64,000 nucleotides of DNA, taken from NCBI RefSeq assembly GCF_900113035.1, contig NZ_FONX01000004.1, positions 62,001 to 126,000 of the forward strand, read 5' to 3'. Positions 54,173 to 63,382 of this stretch are shown here, one piece after another (the first letter of the stretch is position 1; every line of letters begins with the position of its first letter). The DNA comes from Paracidovorax wautersii. Its GTDB lineage: Bacteria; Pseudomonadota; Gammaproteobacteria; Burkholderiales; Burkholderiaceae_C. A program made the position numbers and the translations under genes. A model generated the notes under the pieces. That model did not search any database. It was not told the origin of the DNA and saw only the letters and a program-made list of their open reading frames with translations.

Positions 54173-54964
54173 ATGAGCCGCACCGTCCAGCAACTCTTCG
54201 ACCTTTCCGGCAAGACCGCCCTCGTCACCGGCGGCTCGCGCGGCCTGGGCCTGCAGATGGCCCATGCGCTGGGCGAGGCCGGCGCCCGCGTGCTCATCAG
54301 CTCGCGCAAGGCGGCCGACCTGGAAGAGGCCACGGCCTCGCTGCAGGCCGCCGGCATCGACGCGCGCTGGATCGCCGCCGATTGCGGGCAGGAGGCCGAC
54401 ATCCAGCGCCTGGCCGCCGAGACCCTGCAGCGCATGGGCGACGTGGACATCCTGGTCAACAACGCGGGCGCCAGCTGGGGCGCGCCGGCCGAAGACCATC
54501 CCACCGCCGCCTGGGACAAGGTGATGAACCTCAACGTGCGCGGCTACTTCCTGCTTTCGCAGGCCATCGCCAAGCACAGCATGATTCCGCGCAGGAGCGG
54601 GCGCATCCTCAATGTGGCCTCCATCGCCGGGCTGGCAGGCAACCCCACGGCGATGAAGACCATCGCCTACAACACTTCCAAGGGCGCGGTGATCAACTTC
54701 ACGCGGGCGCTGGCGGCGGAGTGGGGCGCCTATGGCATCAACGTCAACGCCATCTGCCCGGGCTTCTTCAAGACCAAGATGGCCTCGGTGCTGATCGAGA
54801 CGCTGGGCGAGGAGAAGATGGCCGAGCACGCCCCGCTGCGCCGCCTGGGCGACGACGAAGACCTGAAGGGCATCGCGCTGCTCTACGCCAGCGATGCGGG
54901 CAAGCACATCACCGGGCAGTGGATGGCGGTGGACGGCGGGGTGAGCGTGGTGACCGGCGGCTGA
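54173..54964 (+). CDS. short-chain dehydrogenase/reductase
   Basis: The 263-residue SDR has the cofactor motif TGGSRGLGLQ, NNAG, the catalytic Ser in NVASIAGLAG and YNTSK. The C-terminal LIRGQW-like region and GGVSVV are typical of gluconate 5-dehydrogenase and 3-oxoacyl reductase relatives. Its substrate is likely a hydroxyacyl or polyol compound, with NAD(P). Confidence 0.88.
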   Translation: MSRTVQQLFDLSGKTALVTGGSRGLGLQMAHALGEAGARVLISSRKAADLEEATASLQAAGIDARWIAADCGQEADIQRLAAETLQRMGDVDILVNNAGASWGAPAEDHPTAAWDKVMNLNVRGYFLLSQAIAKHSMIPRRSGRILNVASIAGLAGNPTAMKTIAYNTSKGAVINFTRALAAEWGAYGINVNAICPGFFKTKMASVLIETLGEEKMAEHAPLRRLGDDEDLKGIALLYASDAGKHITGQWMAVDGGVSVVTGG

Positions 54965-55017
54965 TCCGGGGTACAAACAGGCTTTCGCCGCACGCATCCA
55001 CTCTTTCCCCACTGCAC

Positions 55018-55449
55018 ATGTCCATGGAAAACGCCTTGCCCGGCTTCGGTGTCGAGATCCCCTTCGTGACCCATCTGGGCTTCAGCCTGCACCGCATGGA
55101 AGGCGGCGAGTCCGAGCTGCGCTACGAGGCCGCGCCCGAGCACCTCAATTCCTTCGCCGTGACGCACGGCGGCGCCACCATGACCCTGCTGGACGTGACG
55201 CTCGCCACGGCCGCGCGCAGCGTGTCGCCGGAATTCGGCGTGGTCACCATCGAGATGAAGACCAGCTTCATGCAGCCGGCCGTGGGGCCGCTGGTGGCCA
55301 AGGGAAGGCTGCTGCACCGCACGCGCTCCATCGCCTTCGTCGAAGGCACGGTCTATGACGCCGAGGGCCGGGCCTGCAGCCATGCCACCGGCACCTTCAA
55401 GTACGTGCGCAGGCAGCCGGCCGAAGGCGCAGGCGTGCCGACCGACTGA
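55018..55449 (+). CDS. PaaI-type hot-dog thioesterase
   Basis: The 143-residue protein has the hot-dog signature LNSFAVTHGGATMTLLDVTLATA and FMQPAVGPLVAKGRLLHR. Such enzymes hydrolyse aryl- or acyl-CoA esters that clog CoA catabolism. It follows the SDR by 53 bases in the same direction, near acyl-CoA dehydrogenase. Confidence 0.88.
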   Translation: MSMENALPGFGVEIPFVTHLGFSLHRMEGGESELRYEAAPEHLNSFAVTHGGATMTLLDVTLATAARSVSPEFGVVTIEMKTSFMQPAVGPLVAKGRLLHRTRSIAFVEGTVYDAEGRACSHATGTFKYVRRQPAEGAGVPTD

Positions 55450-55535
55450 GCCGAATCGAACCGAACCGCCACGCCTGCATGCCTGCCCGTGCAGGCAGGC
55501 CACCGCACCGGGTTGCAACTTGTGCATCCAATCGT

Positions 55536-55583
55536 GCTGCAGCGCTTGATTCATGGGCGCGAGCAGCTATCGTAAAAATAGCA
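55536..55583 (-). repeat. ATAGCTGC-family short repeat, copy f
   Basis: On the minus strand TTGCTATTTTTACGATAGCTGC then TCGCGCCCATGAATCAAGCGCTGC. It is the most complete member and lies directly before the ribosome site (AAAGGAG) of the next gene. Confidence 0.65.
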
Positions 55584-55597
55584 AAGGAGATACCGCA

Positions 55598-56614
55598 ATG
55601 CCACGCAACCAACAGATCCTGCTGGACAACCGCCCCCAGGGCGAAGCCACCACGGGCAACTTCAAGCTCGTCGCCACCGACACGCCGGCCCTGGCCGACG
55701 GCCAGGTGCTGGTGCGCCACCACTACCTGAGCCTGGACCCCTACATGCGCGGCCGCATGAACGAGAGCAAGAGCTACGCCGCCAGCCAGCCGCTGGGCGA
55801 GCCGATGATCGGCGGCACGGTGGGCGAGGTGGTGGAAAGCCGCCACCCCAAGTACGCCGTGGGCGACAAGGTCGTCGGCATGGGCGGCTGGCAGGAGTAC
55901 AGCGTGGCCGACGGCAACGCGCCCGGCATGCTGCGCAAGGTGGACACCACCCATGTGCCGCTGTCGCACTACCTGGGCGCCGTGGGCATGCCCGGCGTGA
56001 CGGCCTGGTACGGCCTGGTCAAGATCATCGAGCCCAAGGCGGGCGAGACCGTGGTGGTCAGCGCCGCCACGGGCGCCGTGGGCAGCGCCTTCGCGGCCCT
56101 GGCCAAGGCGCGCGGCTGCCGCGTGGTGGGCATTGCCGGCGGGGCTGAGAAGTGCCGCTACGCCACCGAAGAGCTCGGCTTCGACGTGTGCATCGACCAT
56201 CGCGAGCACGGCGACCTGAAAGCCATGTCCAGGGCCCTGAAGGAAGCCTGCCCGAACGGCATCGACGGCTACTTCGAGAACGTGGGCGGCTACATCCTCG
56301 ACGCCGTGCTGCTGCGCGCCAACGCCTTCGCCCGCGTGGCGGTGTGCGGCATGATCGCCGGCTACGACGGCCAGCCGCTGCCGCTGCAGAACCCGGCGCT
56401 GATCCTCATCAACCGCATGAAGGTGCAGGGCTTCATCGTCAGCGAGCACATGGAAGTCTGGCCCGAGGCGCTCAAGGAGCTGGGCGGCCTGGTCGCGGCC
56501 GGCAAGCTGCGCCCGCGCGAGACCATCGCGGAGGGCCTGGCCGCCGCGCCCGAGGCCTTCCTGGGCCTGCTCAAGGGCAAGAACTTCGGCAAGCAGCTGG
56601 TCAAGCTGGTCTGA
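55598..56614 (+). CDS. zinc-free NADP-dependent MDR oxidoreductase (CurA-like)
   Basis: The 338-residue protein has the prostaglandin-reductase/CurA pattern: HHYLSLDPYMRGRMNE, TAWYGL, VVSAATGAVGSAFAALAKA and a C-terminal RETIAEGLAAAPEAFLGLLKG. It lacks zinc ligands. CurA-type enzymes reduce alpha,beta-unsaturated ketones with NADPH. The ATG follows AAAGGAG. Confidence 0.9.
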   Translation: MPRNQQILLDNRPQGEATTGNFKLVATDTPALADGQVLVRHHYLSLDPYMRGRMNESKSYAASQPLGEPMIGGTVGEVVESRHPKYAVGDKVVGMGGWQEYSVADGNAPGMLRKVDTTHVPLSHYLGAVGMPGVTAWYGLVKIIEPKAGETVVVSAATGAVGSAFAALAKARGCRVVGIAGGAEKCRYATEELGFDVCIDHREHGDLKAMSRALKEACPNGIDGYFENVGGYILDAVLLRANAFARVAVCGMIAGYDGQPLPLQNPALILINRMKVQGFIVSEHMEVWPEALKELGGLVAAGKLRPRETIAEGLAAAPEAFLGLLKGKNFGKQLVKLV

Positions 56615-56620
56615 AAGGCC

Positions 56621-57094
56621 ATGGCAGCGCCGACCCCCTTGCGGCTGCACTGGACCTGGGCCCGCTTCGACGACCTGGGCGTGCATGCGCTGCACGACGC
56701 GCTGGCGCTGCGCTGCCGGGTGTTCATCCTGGAGCAGGGGCCGTACCAAGACCCTGACGACGCCGACAAGCGTTCCTGGCACCTGCTGGGCCGCGCCGCG
56801 CCCGGCGGGCCGCTGCTGGCCACGCTGCGGGTGGCGGACCCGGGCGTGAACTACCCCGAGCCCTCCATCGGCCGCGTGGTCACGGCGCCCGAGGCGCGCG
56901 GCACCGGCGCCGGCCGGGCGCTGGTGGCCGAGGGCCTGGCGCGCTGCCGCGCGGCTTGGCCGGGGCGGTCGGTGCGCATCAGCGCGCAGGCGCACCTGCA
57001 GCGCTTCTACGGCGAGCACGGCTTCGTCACCGTCTCGCCCGAATACCTGGAAGACGGCATTCCCCATGTCGAGATGCTCTGCGGCCCCGCTTGA
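56621..57094 (+). CDS. GNAT N-acetyltransferase, ElaA family
   Basis: The 157-residue protein has ALRCRVFILEQGPYQDPDDAD near the start and the acetyl-CoA loop VTAPEARGTGAGRALVAEGL. Motif YGEHGFVTVSPEYLEDGIPH ends the fold. It starts 6 bases after the reductase and is probably co-transcribed. The acceptor is unknown. Confidence 0.88.
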   Translation: MAAPTPLRLHWTWARFDDLGVHALHDALALRCRVFILEQGPYQDPDDADKRSWHLLGRAAPGGPLLATLRVADPGVNYPEPSIGRVVTAPEARGTGAGRALVAEGLARCRAAWPGRSVRISAQAHLQRFYGEHGFVTVSPEYLEDGIPHVEMLCGPA

Positions 57095-57130
57095 GGGCCC
57101 GGCAGAAGAAAAGGAAAAGGAGAGCCCCCG

Positions 57131-58066
57131 ATGACCACCGAACTCATCCTGCACCACTACCCCTCGTCGCCGTTCTCGGAAAAGATCCGGCTCGTGCTGG
57201 GCATGAAGCAGCTGGCCTGGAAATCCGTCATCGTGCCCAGCGTCGCGCCCAAGCCCGACGTGGTCGCGCTCACGGGCGGCTACCGCCGCACGCCTTTTCT
57301 GCAGGTGGGCGCCGACGTCTATTGCGACACGGCCCTGATCTGCGACGTGCTGGAACACACCCAGCCCGAGCCGCCGCTCTATCCGCCGCACCTGAAGGGC
57401 GTGGCCCGCGTCTTCGCGCAGTGGGCCGACACCACGCTCTTCTGGGCCGCCATGGCCTACAACCTGCAGCCCAAGGGCGCCGGCGTGCTCTTCGCCAACC
57501 TGCCGCAGGCCGCGCAGCAAGCCTTCGTGGCCGACCGGCGCGCCATGAGCGGCGGCATGCACCGGCTGGATGCGCGCGACGCCACGGGCGCCTATCGCTC
57601 CTACCTGCGCCGCATCGCCCACATGGCGGAGGAGCACGACTTCCTCTTCGGTGCCGAACCCTGCGTGGCCGACTTCGCCGCCTACCACCCGCTCTGGTTC
57701 ACGCGCCAGTGCGTGCCGGTGATGGCCGAGATCTTCGCCGCGACCCCGGCCGTCATCGAATGGATGGACCGCCTCGCTGCGCTGGGCCATGGCCGCATGG
57801 AGAAATTCGACGCCGAAAGCGCCATCGCCGTGGCGGCCCGCTCCGAGCCGCTGCCGCTGGTGGGCGAGGCCTTCCAGGACGACCACGGCATCGCCCTGGG
57901 CACCGAGGTGACGATCATGGCCGAGACCTTCGGCCCGGAACCCACCCAGGGCACGCTGGTGGCCGCCACCCGCACGCGCTACACGCTGCGCCGCACCGAT
58001 CCGCGCGCGGGCACGGTGCACGTGCATTTCCCGCGCATCGGCTATGCGCTGAAACCGGCCGCCTGA
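57131..58066 (+). CDS. glutathione S-transferase family protein
   Basis: The 311-residue protein has a thioredoxin-like N-terminal domain (LILHHYPSSPFSEKIRLVLG) with Ser in SPFSEK as the likely glutathione-contacting residue, and GGYRRTPFLQVG. Its C-terminal part is about 100 residues longer than a classic GST and ends in beta-like sequence (TRTRYTLRRTDPRAG). Substrate unknown. It is in line with the reductase, GNAT and SDR genes. Confidence 0.87.
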   Translation: MTTELILHHYPSSPFSEKIRLVLGMKQLAWKSVIVPSVAPKPDVVALTGGYRRTPFLQVGADVYCDTALICDVLEHTQPEPPLYPPHLKGVARVFAQWADTTLFWAAMAYNLQPKGAGVLFANLPQAAQQAFVADRRAMSGGMHRLDARDATGAYRSYLRRIAHMAEEHDFLFGAEPCVADFAAYHPLWFTRQCVPVMAEIFAATPAVIEWMDRLAALGHGRMEKFDAESAIAVAARSEPLPLVGEAFQDDHGIALGTEVTIMAETFGPEPTQGTLVAATRTRYTLRRTDPRAGTVHVHFPRIGYALKPAA

Positions 58067-58134
58067 AGAAGCGCTGCGTGCGCGGCGCCTGCCCCGTCCG
58101 ACGAGTCACATAAAACCATACGCAGGAGACAAAG

Positions 58135-59040
58135 ATGATCGAAGACTTCCACGGCAAGACCGCCGTCATCACGGGCGCGGGTTCCGGCTTCGGGCTGGAG
58201 TGCGCGCGCATCGGCGCGCAGCGCGGCATGAACCTGGTGCTCGCCGACGTGCAGCAGGACGCGCTGGACGCCGCCGCGGCCGAGATGCAGGCGGCCGGCG
58301 CCCAGGTGCTGGCCCAGCGCGTGGACGTGTCGGACGCGCAGCAGATGGAGCAGCTGGCCGCCGCCGTGCAGCAGCGCTTCGGCGCGCCGCACCTGGTCTT
58401 CAACAACGCCGGCGTGGGTGCGGGCGGGCTGGTGTGGGAGAACACCGTGGCCGACTGGGAATGGGTGCTGGGCGTGAACCTCTGGGGCGTGGTGCATGGC
58501 GTGCGCCTCTTCACGCCCCTGATGCTGGCCGCCGCCGCGAAGGATCCGGCCTGGCGCGGCCACATCGTCAACACCGCCAGCATGGCGGGCCTGCTGAACC
58601 CGCCCAACATGGGCATCTACAACGTCAGCAAGCATGCGGTGGTGAGCCTGAGCGAGACGCTCTACCAGGATCTGTCGCTGGTCACCGAGCAGATCGGCGC
58701 CAGCGTGCTGTGCCCGTATTTCGTGGCCACCGGCATCAACGCCAGCGAACGCAACCGCCCCGGCGCGCTGGCGGCCGGCCAGCCCACCAAGAGCCAGCTG
58801 ATCGGCCAGGCCATGATCGGCCGCGCCGTCAGCAGCGGCAAGGTCTCGGCCGCCGACGTGGCCGCTAAGGTCTTCGCGGCCGTGGCGGCCAACCAGTTCT
58901 ACATCTACAGCCACCCGCAGGCCCTGGGCCCGGTGCAGACCCGGCTGGAAGACGTGCTGCAGGCCCGCAACCCCACGGATGCCTTCGCCGACAAGCCCGA
59001 GCTGGGCGCGCAACTGCGGGCGCAGCTGCGAGGCGTCTGA
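58135..59040 (+). CDS. short-chain dehydrogenase/reductase
   Basis: The 301-residue SDR has ITGAGSGFGLECARIGAQRG, NNAG, and Ser and Tyr/Lys in NTASMAGLL and YNVSKHAVV. The C-terminal extension is typical of the classical SDRs that act on hydrophobic alcohols. It follows the GST by 68 bases and may complete a detoxification-like operon. Confidence 0.9.
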   Translation: MIEDFHGKTAVITGAGSGFGLECARIGAQRGMNLVLADVQQDALDAAAAEMQAAGAQVLAQRVDVSDAQQMEQLAAAVQQRFGAPHLVFNNAGVGAGGLVWENTVADWEWVLGVNLWGVVHGVRLFTPLMLAAAAKDPAWRGHIVNTASMAGLLNPPNMGIYNVSKHAVVSLSETLYQDLSLVTEQIGASVLCPYFVATGINASERNRPGALAAGQPTKSQLIGQAMIGRAVSSGKVSAADVAAKVFAAVAANQFYIYSHPQALGPVQTRLEDVLQARNPTDAFADKPELGAQLRAQLRGV

Positions 59041-59070
59041 ACGGCTCGCTCCGGCCAGGGCCGGGCCCCT

Positions 59071-59484
59071 TCAAAGCCACCCCAGCCACGCACCCCAGAC
59101 GAGCTGGCCGATGGCGCGCTGCGGCAGCAGGGTGAACAGCCCGGCGACGACGCAGGCCCCGATGTAGAGGCGCTGCATGCAGCGGCGGTGCCGGGCGATG
59201 TCTCCGCAGGCCAGGGCACGGAGGCCGGCGAAGAGGTAGGCCGCCGTCACCACGACGAGCAGATGGATCGGTGTGAACCCGGCGACGTTGGGCGACCGGA
59301 AGTCGCGGATGAAGAGGGCCGACGTCGCCGCGACGATCATGAGCGTGACCCAGGCGTAGCCGAAGGCCCGGTGCAGCCGCGGGCGCGCGGTGCGGCCCTG
59401 GCGCGCCCACAGGGCGACCGGCCCGGTGATCACGGCGAGCAGGGCAGCGGTCATGTGGATGGCGACGATCGGCGTGACGGTCAT
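59071..59484 (-). CDS. small multi-pass membrane protein, DUF2306-like
   Basis: The 137-residue protein has four hydrophobic helices, with His residues at the helix ends (IHMTAALLAVITGPVALWARQ, RPRLHRAFGYAWV, IHLLVVV, ARHRRCMQ). These resemble cytochrome-like membrane proteins of DUF2306. No function is known. Confidence 0.75.
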   Translation of the reverse strand: MTVTPIVAIHMTAALLAVITGPVALWARQGRTARPRLHRAFGYAWVTLMIVAATSALFIRDFRSPNVAGFTPIHLLVVVTAAYLFAGLRALACGDIARHRRCMQRLYIGACVVAGLFTLLPQRAIGQLVWGAWLGWL

Positions 59485-59827
59485 GGGTAGGGCGGCGCGA
59501 AGGGTGGGCTGGACATGGAGCGTGCCCGCCGCCACGTGCCACCGCATCGCTCGTGCGACGGACCGCCCCGATCGGCCCGCGAACGGCCTTGGCGTAGCGT
59601 GAACCGTTGGGCGGCCCGGCGAGCCACGCTGCTTCGGTCCCTGAAAGCCCCTCTGGCGGCTGCGCGGCGTTGGTGCTGATTGCAGCGTGGATGCGGCCTG
59701 CGAAGGCCGTAACGGATCAGCGGGCGCTGGAGAGCGGCAGCAAGACGTCAGCCGAGAAGGCCCCGACGGTATGTGCAGGGGCGGCAACCACGGGCTGGCT
59801 GGGTGGATGGGTCGTGTTGTGTCCGGG
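59485..59827. other. 343-bp interval without recognisable content
   Basis: It is between two minus-strand genes. I see no coding-quality frame with a good start, no long hairpin and no repeat of the window's families. It must contain the promoter of the DUF2306-like gene. Confidence 0.5.
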
Positions 59828-60556
59828 TCATGGCTTGGGCCGCACCAGCCGTACCGGCAGCCGCACGCCCTTGCCCACGCTGCCCTGGGCTTCGCCGCTG
59901 TCCATGTCCACCGCCCAGCCCTGCTGGGCCCGGATGCCGCTTTCGCCTGCGCCGCCGCGCTGCACGTTGCCGTAGGCATAGGGGTTGACCGGCGCGGTGT
60001 TGACGCTGGCCGTGCCCGTCCAGTGGAATTCGCGCGGCGTGGCGGGGAAGAGCACCGGGTCCACCGTAGGCGGCTGGTGGCTGCGGTTGACCAGGCGGCG
60101 CAGCTCGGGCACGCGCGGCAGGCGCCAGCGCACGCCGTCGGCCTTGCCGCGCTCCACGACCAGGGCCTGGGCCTCCGCATAGGTCATGCGGCGTGGCTGG
60201 CCGGTACAGGTGTGGCCGTTCCACTGCATGCCTTCCACGCAGCGCGGCCAAGCCATGCGGGTGCGGTCGTCGATCACGTAGAGGCCATCGTCCGAGGGGT
60301 GCAGGGCCGGCAGCGGGCGTGGCGGGGGGGCGGGCGCCTCCTCGTCCTCGGACTCGTCGGCAGCGTCCTGCGTGGCTGCAGCCGCTGCTGCCGCCGGTTC
60401 GGCGGGGCGGGGCGGCGCTGCCTGCGCGGGCAGGGCGGCCAGCGTCAGAAGAAGCAGGGCGGCCAGGCCACTGAGCACAGGGGCGGGGCCGGCCGCGCGA
60501 AGCAGCGGATGGGGCAAAGGAGGCGAAAGGGGCGAAGCAGGCACGAATGCAGTCAT
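59828..60556 (-). CDS. secreted DUF1566-type protein
   Basis: The 242-residue product has a long signal-like N-terminus (hydrophobic near 30-45, ending PAQAAPP), an Ala- and acidic-rich linker (about 50-75), and a domain with DRTRMAWPRCVEGMQWNG, MTYAEAQALV and WRLPRVPELRRLVN. The last pieces define DUF1566, found in surface and lectin-like proteins. It is likely periplasmic or surface-exposed; function is unknown. Confidence 0.8.
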   Translation of the reverse strand: MTAFVPASPLSPPLPHPLLRAAGPAPVLSGLAALLLLTLAALPAQAAPPRPAEPAAAAAAATQDAADESEDEEAPAPPPRPLPALHPSDDGLYVIDDRTRMAWPRCVEGMQWNGHTCTGQPRRMTYAEAQALVVERGKADGVRWRLPRVPELRRLVNRSHQPPTVDPVLFPATPREFHWTGTASVNTAPVNPYAYGNVQRGGAGESGIRAQQGWAVDMDSGEAQGSVGKGVRLPVRLVRPKP

Positions 60557-60758
60557 GGCTGAACGATACTCCGGCCGCCGCGCCAGGCCCAGCCGGATTC
60601 GGCAAGGCGGCCCATGAAAAGGCTCCGAGCCGCCGGTCCCAAAGCCACTGCGGCTTCTGGGGGCGCCGCTGGCGGGCGGCGACAATGTCGCGCCTTGCCG
60701 CAATGCAGCGCGCCTGCCCTCCCAGTCCCCGGCCTCCGGGGCCGTGCGAATTCCGTCC

Positions 60759-61970
60759 ATGTCGTCTTCCTTCCCGATTCCCGGCGGCCGTCCCGCCGAT
60801 GCTCCCGGCGGCACCCGCCGCCTCGCTTCCATCGACGCGCTGCGCGGCCTGGTCATGCTGTTCATGCTGCTGGACCATGTGCGCGAGACCTTCTTCCTGC
60901 ACCACCAGGTGATCGACCCGATGGCGGTGGACAGCACCGCGCCCGCAGTCTTTTTCAGCCGCCTGCTGGCCCATGTCTGCGCGCCGGTGTTCGTCTTCCT
61001 CACGGGCGTGTCGGCCTGCCTCTACGGCGCCCGGCTGCCCGATGGCCGGGCCGCCACTGCCGTCTTCCTGGCGCAGCGCGGCCTCTTCCTCGTGCTGCTG
61101 GAACTCACCCTGGTCAACTTCGCCTGGACCTTCCAGTTCCCGCCGCAGGTCATCTACCTGCAGGTGATCTGGGTGATCGGCCTGAGCATGCTGGCGCTGG
61201 CAGCCCTGCTGTGGCTGCCGCGGCCGCTGCTGATCGCGCTGGGCCTGGCCCTGGTGGCCGGGCACAACCTGCTCGACGGGCTGCACTTCCCGCCCGGCCA
61301 TGCGCTGCACGCGCCCTGGGCGGTGCTGCACGACCGGGGCTGGATACCGCTGGGCGGTGCAGGCGGCGAGGGCGCCGTGCTGCGCCTGCGCACCTCCTAC
61401 CCGCTGCTGCCCTGGATCGGCGTGATCGCGCTGGGCTACGCGGCCGGCGCCTGGTTCACCCCGGCGGTGGCCGCCGCCACGCGCCAGCGCCGGCTGCTGG
61501 GCTGGGGCCTGGCGCTGCTGGCGGGCTTCGCGCTGCTGCGGGCCTGGAACGGCTATGGCGACAAGCCCTGGGCGGTGGCCGATTCGGCGCTGGTCACGGC
61601 CATGGGCTTTCTCAACATCACCAAGTACCCGCCTTCGCTGCTGTTCGTGGCGCTGACGCTGGGCGTGGGCCTGCTGCTGCTCTGGGCACTGGAGCGCCTG
61701 CCGCCCGCCAGCCGCTCGCTGCAGGTGCTGGCGGACTATGGCGCCGCGCCCATGTTCTTCTACCTGCTGCATCTCTACGTGCTGCGGCTGCTCTACGTGG
61801 CGGCGTTCGCGGTGTGGGGTGACAACCAGGGCGCGTATTTCGGCTTCGACACCATGGGCACCGTGTGGCTGGCGGCCGTGGCGCTGGCGGCGGCGCTCTA
61901 CGCGCCCACGCGCGCCTTCGGCCGGTTCAAGGCGCAGCGCAAGGACATCGCCTGGCTGAAGTACCTTTGA
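60759..61970 (+). CDS. DUF1624-type integral membrane acyltransferase-like protein
   Basis: The 403-residue protein begins with RLASIDALRGLVMLFMLLDHVRE, containing the His and Asp/Arg pattern typical of DUF1624 and HGSNAT-like proteins. About ten membrane helices follow (LLPWIGVIALGYAAGAWF, MFFYLLHLYVLRLLYVAAF). Relatives transfer acetyl groups across membranes onto sugars, but the bacterial substrates are unknown. Confidence 0.85.
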   Translation: MSSSFPIPGGRPADAPGGTRRLASIDALRGLVMLFMLLDHVRETFFLHHQVIDPMAVDSTAPAVFFSRLLAHVCAPVFVFLTGVSACLYGARLPDGRAATAVFLAQRGLFLVLLELTLVNFAWTFQFPPQVIYLQVIWVIGLSMLALAALLWLPRPLLIALGLALVAGHNLLDGLHFPPGHALHAPWAVLHDRGWIPLGGAGGEGAVLRLRTSYPLLPWIGVIALGYAAGAWFTPAVAAATRQRRLLGWGLALLAGFALLRAWNGYGDKPWAVADSALVTAMGFLNITKYPPSLLFVALTLGVGLLLLWALERLPPASRSLQVLADYGAAPMFFYLLHLYVLRLLYVAAFAVWGDNQGAYFGFDTMGTVWLAAVALAAALYAPTRAFGRFKAQRKDIAWLKYL

Positions 61971-61998
61971 TCGGACGCGCGCGTGCAGCCCGGGTCGG

Positions 61999-62046
61999 AT
62001 GCTATTGAAAGCATAGCTGCAGGTGCTTATGGAATGAGCGCTGCAG
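61999..62046 (+). repeat. ATAGCTGC-family short repeat, copy g
   Basis: ATGCTATTGAAAGCATAGCTGC and AGGTGCTTATGGAATGAGCGCTGC. The first arm has an added TTGAAAGC spacer. It lies between two same-strand genes. Confidence 0.6.
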
Positions 62047-62113
62047 CCCTCCGGGGCTCCAAGATTTGACCTTGCGCGGGCAGGCCGCCCCGGCCTTGGT
62101 GACAATCGGCCGG

Positions 62114-63382
62114 ATGAGTTCTTCGTTCCCTTCTTCTTCTTCTTCTTCTTCGTCTCCGGCCCGGCCGGCTTCCGGTCCCCGCTTCCTCGGCCTCGCCCTG
62201 GTGCTGGGCCTGCTCTCGGCCATCGGCCCCTTCGCCATCGACATGTACCTGCCGGCGCTGCCGGCCATCGGCGCCAGCCTGCGCGCCGAGGTGGGCGCTG
62301 TGCAGTGGAGCCTGACGGCCTTCTTCCTTGCGCTGGCCGTGGGACAGCTGGTCTATGGCCCGGTGTCCGACCGGGTGGGGCGCAAGCCGCCGCTCTATTT
62401 CGGGCTGGCGCTCTTCGCCGTGGCCAGCGTGGGCTGCGCGCTGGCCACGCAGATCGAGGTGCTGGTGGCGCTGCGCTTCCTGCAGGGCCTGGGCGCCGCG
62501 GCTGGCATGGCGATTCCGCGCGCCGTGGTGCGCGACCTGCATACCGGCACCGAGGCCGCCCGCCTCATGTCGCTGCTGATGCTGGTCTTCAGCGTCTCGC
62601 CCCTGCTGGCACCGCTGGCGGGCAGCGGGCTGATCGCGCTGGCCGGCTGGCGCGGCGTGTTTTGGGCCGTGGCGCTGGCGGCCCTCGCCGGGCTGGTGCT
62701 GGTGCGGCTGGCGCTTGAGGAAACGCGCACGCCGGCCCAGCGCGCCGCCCACGGCGAAGGCCCGGGCGCGCTGCGCGCCTACGGCCTGCTGCTGCGTGAC
62801 ATGCACTACCTGGGCCTGGTGCTGATCGGCGGCTGCTCCATGGCCGGTTTCTTCGTCTATCTGGCGGGCTCGCCCTTCGTGCTGATCGACCACTACGGCC
62901 TCAGCTCGGTGCAGTACAGCCTGGCCTTCTCGGTCAATGCGGCGGCGTTCTTCGCCTCGGCCCAGTTCACGGCGCGGCTGGGGCGGCGCTTCGGGCTGGT
63001 GCGGGTGGTGAAGGTGGCCGTGACGGTGGCAGCGGCCGTCATGGTGGCGCTGCTGGCCTATTACGGCCTGGGCGGCGACCGCCTCGCGGTGTTGCTGGTG
63101 CTGTATTTCATGGCCAGCGCGGCCATGGGGTTGGTGATCCCGACCACCTCGGTGCTGGCGCTGGAAGAGCACGGCGCCATCGCCGGCACCGCGTCGGCCC
63201 TGCTGGGCACGCTGCAGATGCTGGCGGGTGCCATCGCCATGGGCGTGGCGGGCGCCTTCGCCAACGGCAAGCCGCTGCCCATGGTGGTGGGCATGGCCTC
63301 GGGCGCGCTGCTGGGCTTCGTGCTGACCTGGCTCACGCTGGGCGGGCGGCGCGCGCACCGCGTGGCCGGGGGCGGGCGATGA
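62114..63382 (+). CDS. Bcr/CflA-family drug efflux MFS transporter
   Basis: The 422-residue 12-helix exporter has GPFAIDMYLPALPAIGASL in helix 1, the MFS loop GPVSDRVGRKPPLYFGL, and RFLQGLGAAAGMAIPRAVVRDL. The family exports bicyclomycin, sulfonamides or chloramphenicol. The N-terminus has an eight-residue Ser run encoded by TCT repeats (about 62131-62154), which may slip by whole codons. It overlaps the next gene by 4 bases. Confidence 0.92.
   Translation: MSSSFPSSSSSSSSPARPASGPRFLGLALVLGLLSAIGPFAIDMYLPALPAIGASLRAEVGAVQWSLTAFFLALAVGQLVYGPVSDRVGRKPPLYFGLALFAVASVGCALATQIEVLVALRFLQGLGAAAGMAIPRAVVRDLHTGTEAARLMSLLMLVFSVSPLLAPLAGSGLIALAGWRGVFWAVALAALAGLVLVRLALEETRTPAQRAAHGEGPGALRAYGLLLRDMHYLGLVLIGGCSMAGFFVYLAGSPFVLIDHYGLSSVQYSLAFSVNAAAFFASAQFTARLGRRFGLVRVVKVAVTVAAAVMVALLAYYGLGGDRLAVLLVLYFMASAAMGLVIPTTSVLALEEHGAIAGTASALLGTLQMLAGAIAMGVAGAFANGKPLPMVVGMASGALLGFVLTWLTLGGRRAHRVAGGGR

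Noticed and set aside
55476-55500. GCCTGC/GCAGGC hairpin after the thioesterase as a terminator
   Set aside because: The stem is short, can pair in alternative ways and has no T-run.
59748-62105. A long minus-strand frame over the DUF1624-type gene
   Set aside because: It runs antisense to a gene with clear membrane helices and conserved motifs. The composition (Gln/His/Arg-rich) is typical of a shadow.
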